Source: Chitinophagaceae bacterium UBA4412
GTDB taxonomy: Bacteria; Bacteroidota; Bacteroidia; Chitinophagales; Chitinophagaceae
Length of the DNA: 5,618 nt
NCBI GenBank assembly: GCA_002400445.1
Contig: DGQO01000151.1
Coordinates: 13,095-18,712, forward strand
Direction: 5' to 3'
Under the pieces are notes generated by a model, which was not told where the DNA came from, ran no database searches, and saw only the letters and a program-made list of their open reading frames with translations. A program made the translations under genes and the position numbers. The number at the start of each line of letters is the position of its first letter. Position 1 is the first letter of the stretch. Shown in pieces: positions 1 to 5,618 of this stretch.

Positions 1-966
1 TTTATGGACATGACAACGATGCAGATCAAGTCTGTACCCATTAGTGCGGTGGCCACCGTAGATTATACCAATACAAGTGGTGCCATCATGCGGAAGAATG
101 TGAAGCGCACAATACAATTACAATCGAATGTGATTGATCCATCCATGACCACAAAAATTAACCAGGAACTAAAGGGAAAAATTGAGGATTTTAAACGCAC
201 TACCCGGGTTCCTTCGGATGTTACTATCCGGCAAACTGGGCAAGGCGAGCAAGAGGCAGAAACATCAGCCTTCCTGGGTACTGCACTCATCATTGCACTT
301 GGGCTCATCTTTGTAATCCTGGTGTTGCAGTTTAATTCTTTGAGTAAGCCCTTTATTGTACTTAATGAAATTTTCTTCTCTGTAATGGGTGTACTTATTG
401 GTTATGCTGTTACCGGCATGACGATCAGCACCATCATGCTTGGGGTGGGCGTTATAGGCCTGGCGGGTATTGTAATTAAGAATGGTATCCTGCTCATAGA
501 ATTTACGGATGAGCTTAGAGGGCGTGGCATACGCACCCGGGAAGCAGCAATACAAGCTGGTAAAATCCGGATTATACCGGTGATGCTTACGGCAATAGCC
601 ACCATGCTGGGCTTGCTGCCACTGGCCGTTGGTTTTAATATTGATTTTAAATCTTTCTTAGAAACGTTTAACCCCCATATTTTCTTTGGTGGAGATAGCG
701 TCGTGTTCTGGGGGCCGCTGAGCTGGACCATTATTTTCGGTCTCATCTTCGCTTTCTTCCTCACGCTGATGATGGTGCCAAGCATGTACATTATTGCTGA
801 GCGCCTGCGCAGGCCAATGGAGAAATTCTACGGTACCAAGTATGTGGCTTTGTTTGGTTTTACGGGTCCGCTGTTCTTCATCTTTGTAGGCATCATGTAT
901 GGTGTGCGCAAGTTGCAGGGCAAAAAAGTGTGGACAGGTCAATTGAAAGAAACGGTGGCTGCATAA
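1..966 (+). CDS. RND efflux pump inner-membrane permease subunit, C-terminal part (5' end outside window)
   Basis: The frame is open at the left edge, so this is the C-terminal ~321 residues of a protein that is normally over 1000 residues. Numbering from the Met at base 4, residues 8-80 resemble the last periplasmic porter segment of AcrB-type pumps (a 'VPISAVATVDY' start, then an 'R..VPSDV' stretch). Hydrophobic helices follow at about 89-111, 115-137, 141-167, 189-209 and 238-264, matching TM8-TM12. AcrB proton-relay residues have equivalents: K940 is K159 in 'IVIKNGILLIEF', R971 is R189 and T978 is T196 in 'RIIPVMLT'. The TM4 aspartates lie outside the window. By family knowledge such proteins export drugs or other small molecules using proton influx, with a periplasmic adaptor and an outer-membrane channel. 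The Lys-Asn in TM10 fits HAE1-like pumps, but the substrate cannot be told. Oddities are a longer TM11-TM12 loop (about 210-237) and a further hydrophobic segment at about 281-300. The Met at base 4 is internal, not the start. A strong terminator follows. Confidence 0.93.
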   Translation, partial: FMDMTTMQIKSVPISAVATVDYTNTSGAIMRKNVKRTIQLQSNVIDPSMTTKINQELKGKIEDFKRTTRVPSDVTIRQTGQGEQEAETSAFLGTALIIALGLIFVILVLQFNSLSKPFIVLNEIFFSVMGVLIGYAVTGMTISTIMLGVGVIGLAGIVIKNGILLIEFTDELRGRGIRTREAAIQAGKIRIIPVMLTAIATMLGLLPLAVGFNIDFKSFLETFNPHIFFGGDSVVFWGPLSWTIIFGLIFAFFLTLMMVPSMYIIAERLRRPMEKFYGTKYVALFGFTGPLFFIFVGIMYGVRKLQGKKVWTGQLKETVAA

Positions 967-983
967 ATAATTGGAATTCGCAT

Positions 984-1035
984 AAAGCTGCTTCAAAAAT
1001 ACCAACTAAGGGTTTGTTTTTGAAGCAGCTTTTTT
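984..1035 (+). terminator. Rho-independent terminator of the RND gene
   Basis: A perfect 16-bp inverted repeat (arms 984-999 and 1017-1032, outer sequence AAAGCTGCTTC) encloses a 17-base loop, and the T run continues to 1035. It begins 17 bases after the RND stop codon. The T run on the plus strand points to termination of the RND transcript. On the minus strand the stem is followed only by a short, broken T stretch, so activity against the opposing operon would be weaker. Confidence 0.88.
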
Positions 1036-1076
1036 GTGACCTGCATGCACATTCCTGTTTTCTGAAGCAGGTTCAC
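1036..1076. other. Weak imperfect hairpin between the two terminators
   Basis: GTGACCTGC (1036-1044) can pair with GCAGGTTCAC (1067-1076) as nine base pairs with one bulged base, around a 22-base loop. There is no T run on either side. It lies between two convincing terminators. It may be a decayed terminator or chance pairing, and no function can be assigned. Confidence 0.3.
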
Positions 1077-1091
1077 GGATTATAACGTAAA

Positions 1092-1122
1092 TAGTAAAGC
1101 CGCTACTGGAGCGGCTTTACTA
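1092..1122 (-). terminator. Hairpin terminator of the minus-strand operon
   Basis: A perfect 13-bp inverted repeat (arms 1092-1104 and 1110-1122, core AAAGCCGCT/AGCGGCTTT) has a 5-base loop. It lies 12 bases downstream of the stop codon of the last minus-strand gene. Read on the minus strand the stem is followed by TATTTACG, a modest T-rich tail. The stem is compact and GC-rich in its core. The position makes it the likely end of the operon transcript, and it may also act as a backstop for plus-strand readthrough. Confidence 0.75.
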
Positions 1123-1134
1123 CTTGAAGCAAGC

Positions 1135-3105
1135 TTAACTTTTCCTTTCCAGCACCAGCACAATCTTATTAAAGTCTGCAGCGGCGTTTATTACCCGCTT
1201 AAAGTTTTCAAACTCGTAAAGGGGATAAGTAAGTTCATTATAGCTTTCCAGGATGTATAATTTCAACTGGTTATTTTCCAGTGTGTAATTGCTTACAAAG
1301 CCCATACTTGTCTTTCCTTCTTTTTTCACCTGTATATCCATATTCAGGGCCTCCGGGTTTTTGATGTTGTATCCGGCCGGAATTTCGAAATTGATTTTTC
1401 TTTCCAGTATATGTGCATAGCCAACATCTGCTGGAAGCTGCCTCGGTTTTTCCTGGTACATTTCCTCCTGCCGGCCAATCAATTCTCCCAATTTTAATAG
1501 GATTTTATTCCCCGCTCTTTCTATAGGCTCGCCGGTATGAATGGTGCCGCCAATAATGAGCGGTTTGTTATCCCAGAAGTCGATGAAACCCGTATTCTCA
1601 CATTTAATGTCCTGAATATTTTCGCTCCGGGCCACACTTTGTATAATGCTCTTGACGGTTTCCGTTTGTTTGTCTTTTTCTAAATAGCTCCAGATAGGAC
1701 GGTAAGAAATGGCGCCGTAACCTTTTAAGATCTGTTTGCTTTTAATGATGAGGGAGTCGCCGTTATCATCCATGCGCACATCTAGTTCGAGGTTGTGGGC
1801 ATTAGCGTCTGGTCCAAAAATGCTGATATCATCAAAGCGACCGACTGCGGTGCGAATATCTCCGATGGTAGTTCCTTTTACAAACAATCCTTTTGTGCCT
1901 GCGCAGTAGGGACTGGTAAATGGGTAACGAATTGTGACAGCATTGGGCTGAAGAAACTTTCCCGTAGAAGGAAAATACAGCAGGGTTTCATCAATGCGAT
2001 TCCAGTTGGCCATTTCTTCATCAAGTGGCAATTCATCCCGTACGGAAGGAAACACCACCTGGTATTTAATATTCTTTTCCTCCAGCATTGCACACAATAA
2101 TCGCACAGCGCCAAAGTCATTTGTATTCCCCGTTTTAATAATTTTTTCCAGGTTAGCCACTTCGTCGCCACTTATTTTTTCATCAATGTTGATGTTTTTT
2201 TTCAGGTAATCTTCCAGTAGCTGTATTACAGATTCTTCTGCAGTGCCTGCCGGAATATTAATACCTGCCATAAATTTATCCCTGGCTTTTTTCTCCTTGT
2301 CTGTAAGGGTGGTGATGTTGCTATACACATTGCGGGCAAGTTCTTTCCAGGTGTAGAGTTCCACATCATTATTTTTAGCCAGGTTATAGCTAAACTTAAA
2401 GTCGGCCCGCTGCAAGGCTGGTGTGCGTAAGCCATATTTTTCATCATCCATTTCCTTAATGTCAGACGCATACCCTGGCATGAAACGTTCTTCGCCGATG
2501 AGGCTATCTTTAAACATGATAAAACCATTGTATCCTTTAGCCGAAAAACGAAGGTGCGCTGGTGTGATGATCAGGAGTCTTGCCTGCACCGTGGGTACAT
2601 TTTTAGTTTGATAAGTTTCACTACCAAAAAAAACAGGCTTTCTTTTAATGGTGTAGCTGTATTCAATCTCTGCACCTTTGTCCAATCCTTCCATGGCAAA
2701 CAGTTTGTAACGATTGCCTTCGTCCATTTCTTCTTTGATTTTATCGGCCGGTATATTCAGCACTTTTCCTGTACTGGTTATCGCTCTCGCTTTTATATCA
2801 GAAATTTCTGCATAGGGGGGCACATAGAGATACACCCGGTTAAACATTTCAATGCCCTTATCATCCGATACTTTTACCAGCTTGTAATAAGTAACATACT
2901 GAAAGAGATCCTTGTCATCCACTTTGTATTGAAAGATGCGGGTGTCTTGCAGGTACACTGCACTTTGCTCCTTAAAGTTATTGGGCAATGAATGCAATAC
3001 AGGTGCTTCTGTCCAGCTTTGCTGTGCGGTATAAAGGCCGGGTAGCTGCGCCTGCGCCACATGGCCCAGGAAGGAGAGTGCCATAAGCGTAAAGAATGTT
3101 TTCAT
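1135..3105 (-). CDS. Secreted DUF3857 protein with a degenerate (probably inactive) transglutaminase-like domain
   Basis: A complete 656-residue protein. Residues 1-19 form a Sec signal peptide (Lys at position 3, hydrophobic core, likely cut at 'AQA|Q'), so the product should be periplasmic or exported. About 45-210 match the DUF3857 pattern: a beta-rich stretch with 'ISDIKARAITSTGKVL' and 'MEGLDKGAEIEYSYTIK'. About 265-395 occupy the place of a transglutaminase core. The C-terminal part is beta-rich, with 'EIPAGY' at 574-579 and a final amphipathic helix plus strand ending 'VLVLERKS'; the upstream gene product has the same ending layout. The expected catalytic Cys region reads 'GNTNDF' (Thr328 where Cys belongs), no His occurs between 340 and 400, and the Asp position reads 'FLQPNA' (Gln386). 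Transglutaminase or protease chemistry is therefore unlikely, and a binding or scaffold role is inferred. It follows the upstream gene by 20 bases and is the last gene before the terminator. The reading frame is intact with no sign of decay. The family assignment comes from pattern recognition without a profile search. Confidence 0.87.
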   Translation of the reverse strand: MKTFFTLMALSFLGHVAQAQLPGLYTAQQSWTEAPVLHSLPNNFKEQSAVYLQDTRIFQYKVDDKDLFQYVTYYKLVKVSDDKGIEMFNRVYLYVPPYAEISDIKARAITSTGKVLNIPADKIKEEMDEGNRYKLFAMEGLDKGAEIEYSYTIKRKPVFFGSETYQTKNVPTVQARLLIITPAHLRFSAKGYNGFIMFKDSLIGEERFMPGYASDIKEMDDEKYGLRTPALQRADFKFSYNLAKNNDVELYTWKELARNVYSNITTLTDKEKKARDKFMAGINIPAGTAEESVIQLLEDYLKKNINIDEKISGDEVANLEKIIKTGNTNDFGAVRLLCAMLEEKNIKYQVVFPSVRDELPLDEEMANWNRIDETLLYFPSTGKFLQPNAVTIRYPFTSPYCAGTKGLFVKGTTIGDIRTAVGRFDDISIFGPDANAHNLELDVRMDDNGDSLIIKSKQILKGYGAISYRPIWSYLEKDKQTETVKSIIQSVARSENIQDIKCENTGFIDFWDNKPLIIGGTIHTGEPIERAGNKILLKLGELIGRQEEMYQEKPRQLPADVGYAHILERKINFEIPAGYNIKNPEALNMDIQVKKEGKTSMGFVSNYTLENNQLKLYILESYNELTYPLYEFENFKRVINAAADFNKIVLVLERKS

Positions 3106-3125
3106 GGTTGAGTTTTAAAAGTAAA

Positions 3126-5039
3126 TTATTTTTTACGCAGCACTACCTGCTCCTTGTACGCTGGTGCAATGGTAGCAAGGGCCTTATTCCATGTTGCAAA
3201 ATCTTGTGGCTGTATGTACAATTTTTTACAAAGAAACTGTTGCGTTGCTGTTACGTTGTTGCCTGTATGGCTGTAGTCAATAGAAAATGTAAAAAGATCA
3301 TTGCTTACAGAAACGTTTTTAGGAATGTAATCTGTAGTATATCCTGCCGGAATTTCTAGTTGATGTACCTGGTTAATGGTATAGAGAAATTCATTCTCAA
3401 CAGCCACTTTCCTTTTATCGATATCAATGGGTGTTGAACTTACCAGTTTCTCCAGGTTCAGGTTAAGGTAGATTTCATCCCCAATAGACTTTACATAGTC
3501 TGGTATTTCAAAATGTGCAGAAATGTTTGCAGCTTTGTCGCCTTTTTCGCTCAGGGTAAACTTATAGTCTTTCAGCATAAATTTATTGCTGGCTTTACCC
3601 ATGCGCTGCAATGCATATTTTCTTTCATCTTCACCGGTATGGTACTGCAGGTTTCTAAATACATCACTGCCAAAATATCCCAAATAGTTTACAGAAGAAT
3701 TGCCCTTGAGCATTCCATCGTTGATGTGCAGGAAAGTACTGTCTGTAATCAGGTTTGTTTCAGCAGGCACGATCGGTACTTTTACCAATTCATATTTATC
3801 CGGCCCAAAACTTATCAACGCTTCTTTACCCTGGATGCCCGAAGTGGGCAGCCCGAAAATACATTGCGGATCTGTGGCATCAAGGAAAGTCCACTGGCCA
3901 TCTAACTGTACTGCACAAATCATGTGATCATCTGTTACAGGCAATGGTACTTCGCTGTAAGCATAAGGAATGGCACGGGTGCCAATCCAGGTGAAATGCG
4001 CTTTCACAGCACTGAGGCTGCACAATTCTGTGAGAATGCTTGCCATGTCTTTGCAGTCGCCATATCGCTTGCGGCACACATCTGCTGCCTGCCTTGGCAC
4101 AAAGCCTTCCAGCCCTTCCTCAAAAGCCACGTATTTTATGTGATCCTGCACCCATGTATAAATGGCCCTTACTTTCTCCTTATCCGTTTTTGTTCCGCTT
4201 GTAATGCTGTCGGCAAGTTTTTTAAGCGTAGCATCCGGCTGAGTGTTAATATTAGCGAGGAAGCCGGCGTTCCATTTATATAGTGCATCCAAAGAACTGA
4301 AGACTTGTACAGTCTCCTTATCCACCTCGTAGCTGGACACATATATGATTACATGCGGTGCGTAGTACCTTATAGAAGTGCCATCGCTATAATGCTCGTA
4401 ATCTTTAATATTTTTTGCAGAGAAAGTGATGGTCTTTTTACCCCCTTTTTTCGTTTCAGCCACGGCAATCATTTTGTCTGCATCATTTCTAATGATATAC
4501 TTTATAGAAACTTCAGCGGGAAAACTAACCGAAAAGCTCGAATGCGCCACCGGCAGATAATTGCTGAAATAAAAGCCCGTGAGAAAGCGAATGTCTTTAT
4601 TGAAATGTTGCGTTTCCATATGCGCAATACTTCCTTTTGTCATCAGCGGAAAATCGAAAGTTGTTTCTTTCATGTCGTCGTAAAAAACCCCGGAGCTCCT
4701 GCTCGATTGGGTTTTAAAGTTGGTCACCTTTACTTTCTTCATACTTTTTCCGTCGGGCACCAGGGTGAACGCTTCCACTTTTTTCAATTCATTAAAACTA
4801 CTGTGGTACACTTGTTCCCGGTTAAAGCGGCCATTTGCCGTTTCATCCAGGATCATCATTTCTGTAGTTTCAGTTGCTTCGGCATAAGGTGTATTTTTTT
4901 TAATAGATATTTCCAGTACCCGGTTAATGCTGGAAAATATCGCCATTTTACCGGGAAACTGTTTTTGCATTTCCTCAAGGCCCTGGCTCTTCACCTGCAT
5001 GCAGGAAAAAAGGAACAGTACAATGGATATCGTTTTCAT
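3126..5039 (-). CDS. Secreted DUF3857 domain transglutaminase-like protein, catalytic triad intact
   Basis: A complete 637-residue protein. The N-terminus is a signal peptide (Lys2, hydrophobic 4-13, likely cut near 'VKS|Q' at 18-19). A Cys at position 13 makes a lipoprotein signal conceivable but poor. About 40-200 match DUF3857 ('NELKKVEAFTLVPDGKSMK' at 83-101, then 'LMTKGSIAHMETQHF'). About 280-395 form a transglutaminase-like core: the 'KVRAIYTWVQDHIKYV' helix, 'YGDCKDMAS' with Cys329, 'DDHMICAVQLDGQWTFLDATD' with His372 and Asp387. These three are the expected Cys-His-Asp triad. The C-terminus is beta-rich with 'EIPAGY' at 562-567. In this superfamily the triad supports acyl transfer or peptide/amide hydrolysis; the substrate here is unknown and no reaction can be claimed. 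The ATG lies 8 bases after the upstream stop codon, and the preceding bases are A-rich without a clear Shine-Dalgarno site, as is usual in Bacteroidota. The downstream gene encodes a relative with the same architecture but without the triad. Confidence 0.92.
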   Translation of the reverse strand: MKTISIVLFLFSCMQVKSQGLEEMQKQFPGKMAIFSSINRVLEISIKKNTPYAEATETTEMMILDETANGRFNREQVYHSSFNELKKVEAFTLVPDGKSMKKVKVTNFKTQSSRSSGVFYDDMKETTFDFPLMTKGSIAHMETQHFNKDIRFLTGFYFSNYLPVAHSSFSVSFPAEVSIKYIIRNDADKMIAVAETKKGGKKTITFSAKNIKDYEHYSDGTSIRYYAPHVIIYVSSYEVDKETVQVFSSLDALYKWNAGFLANINTQPDATLKKLADSITSGTKTDKEKVRAIYTWVQDHIKYVAFEEGLEGFVPRQAADVCRKRYGDCKDMASILTELCSLSAVKAHFTWIGTRAIPYAYSEVPLPVTDDHMICAVQLDGQWTFLDATDPQCIFGLPTSGIQGKEALISFGPDKYELVKVPIVPAETNLITDSTFLHINDGMLKGNSSVNYLGYFGSDVFRNLQYHTGEDERKYALQRMGKASNKFMLKDYKFTLSEKGDKAANISAHFEIPDYVKSIGDEIYLNLNLEKLVSSTPIDIDKRKVAVENEFLYTINQVHQLEIPAGYTTDYIPKNVSVSNDLFTFSIDYSHTGNNVTATQQFLCKKLYIQPQDFATWNKALATIAPAYKEQVVLRKK

Positions 5040-5047
5040 AGGTGGTG

Positions 5048-5618
5048 CTATTTTTTTGAAAGCAAGGTACCCTGGTAATAGAAGTACGCCTGGCTTAATT
5101 TTCCGCCGGTATAGTATTTACAAGAGCCGTGCAATTCGTCCAGGTAATAATTAATATCATAAATGAGGGAACCGTCTTCTGCATAATATTTACATGCGCC
5201 ATGGCGGGTGCCATACAGGAAATTTTCTTCCTTTTTAATTTTACCGCTCGGGTAGTAGCTTTTACTTATACCATTGTCAAGGCCATTTATTCTCTTGCCA
5301 ATGGTCATTTCTTTACCATTGCTCCAGTAAAAATTGCGATCGCCATTCACGATGTCTTCATTAAAAGTTGCCTGGAAACTTTTTATTCCGTTTCTATAGT
5401 AGGCAGTTACGGTACCGCTACCACCAGCAAGCGCAATCATGGGTAGCAGTTTTCCAGTTTTGTCTTCGTAACTGTAGCCTGATAGCGCATCGTTTTTATA
5501 ATAAAGCACAATCATGAGTTGTTTATTGTCACCATAATATTTTGCTTCCCCGTTGAGCATATTGTCTTCATAGTTAAACTCCATTTTCAGGTTGCCTTCG
5601 TCATCGTACACCAGGTCT
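5048..5618 (-). CDS. YwqK/MORN-like repeat protein, N-terminus outside window
   Basis: The frame is open at the right edge. 189 residues are visible, ending at a TAG codon 8 bases before the next gene. The GTG at 5611-5609 is preceded by in-frame codons and is not a convincing start. The visible part consists of about seven or eight units of 20-25 residues following a pattern such as 'Y..dG.l.....y.....hG..kyY'; clear examples are 'YPSGKIKKEENFLYGTRHGA', 'YAEDGSLIYDINYYLDELHG' and 'YYRNGIKSFQATFNEDIVNG'. This is the MORN_2/YwqK (COG2849) repeat style, which forms stacked beta-hairpins. In Bacteroidota such proteins are often exported, but any signal peptide would lie outside the window. Databases often call this family 'YwqK antitoxin' after a Bacillus protein; no toxin gene is visible here and the name should not be taken as function. 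Tight spacing suggests co-transcription with the two DUF3857 genes, so it may work with them. Function is unknown. Confidence 0.85.
   Translation of the reverse strand, partial: DLVYDDEGNLKMEFNYEDNMLNGEAKYYGDNKQLMIVLYYKNDALSGYSYEDKTGKLLPMIALAGGSGTVTAYYRNGIKSFQATFNEDIVNGDRNFYWSNGKEMTIGKRINGLDNGISKSYYPSGKIKKEENFLYGTRHGACKYYAEDGSLIYDINYYLDELHGSCKYYTGGKLSQAYFYYQGTLLSKK

Noticed and set aside
2554..2991. A 145-codon plus-strand frame opposite the second DUF3857 gene
   Set aside because: It has the same in-register antisense geometry and a Phe/His/Ile-rich product with no recognisable features. The opposite strand has a convincing full-length gene.
1135..3105. The second DUF3857 gene as a pseudogene
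   Set aside because: The catalytic positions are changed by substitution, but the frame is uninterrupted over 656 codons with signal peptide and C-terminal domain preserved, so a pseudoenzyme is a better description.
3106..3125. A separate promoter between the two DUF3857 genes
   Set aside because: The 20-base gap is too short to hold a full Bacteroidota promoter, and no -33/-7 pair is recognisable in it. A promoter inside the upstream coding region cannot be excluded but nothing supports it.
4305..5078. A 257-codon open frame on the plus strand, opposite the transglutaminase-like gene
   Set aside because: It lies in register with the sense codons, so a stop arises only where the sense gene uses TTA, CTA or TCA. 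Its product is rich in His, Phe and Cys without domain pattern, while the minus-strand frame has a signal peptide and a complete catalytic triad. It is a shadow.
5048..5618. Toxin-antitoxin module, as the usual 'YwqK antitoxin' family name would suggest
   Set aside because: No toxin gene is adjacent: the next gene is a transglutaminase-like enzyme with a signal peptide. The name comes from one Bacillus protein and the repeat family is broad.

Overview
The window looks like chromosomal DNA from a Bacteroidota bacterium, most likely a Chitinophagaceae-type lineage. This is an inference from four things: moderate GC content, A/T-rich gene starts without clear Shine-Dalgarno sites, Bacteroidota-style signal peptides ending in 'AQAQ' or 'KSQG', and the protein families present (a Bacteroidota-type RND pump, DUF3857/transglutaminase-like proteins and a YwqK/MORN-like repeat protein). 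No mobile element, CRISPR array, RNA gene or phage gene is visible.

Layout: positions 1-966 (+) hold the C-terminal third of an RND efflux pump inner-membrane subunit, whose 5' part lies outside the window. Positions 967-1134 are a convergent intergenic region with two good hairpin terminators and a weaker imperfect hairpin between them. From 1135 to the right edge everything is on the minus strand and looks like one operon. In transcription order it contains a MORN/YwqK-like repeat protein (5618-5048, N-terminus missing), a secreted DUF3857 plus transglutaminase-like protein with an intact Cys-His-Asp triad (5039-3126), and a second secreted DUF3857 protein of the same overall architecture (3105-1135). 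The gaps between these genes are only 8 and 20 bases, and a terminator follows the last one. The operon promoter is beyond the right edge.

The most interesting point is the pairing of an apparently catalytic transglutaminase-like protein with a tandem relative in which the equivalent Cys, His and Asp positions are all replaced. This suggests an enzyme/pseudoenzyme pair acting outside the cytoplasm. The families themselves are known and their biological role is not established. I see no evidence for a wholly new system. The RND gene is convergent with the operon and probably unrelated to it.
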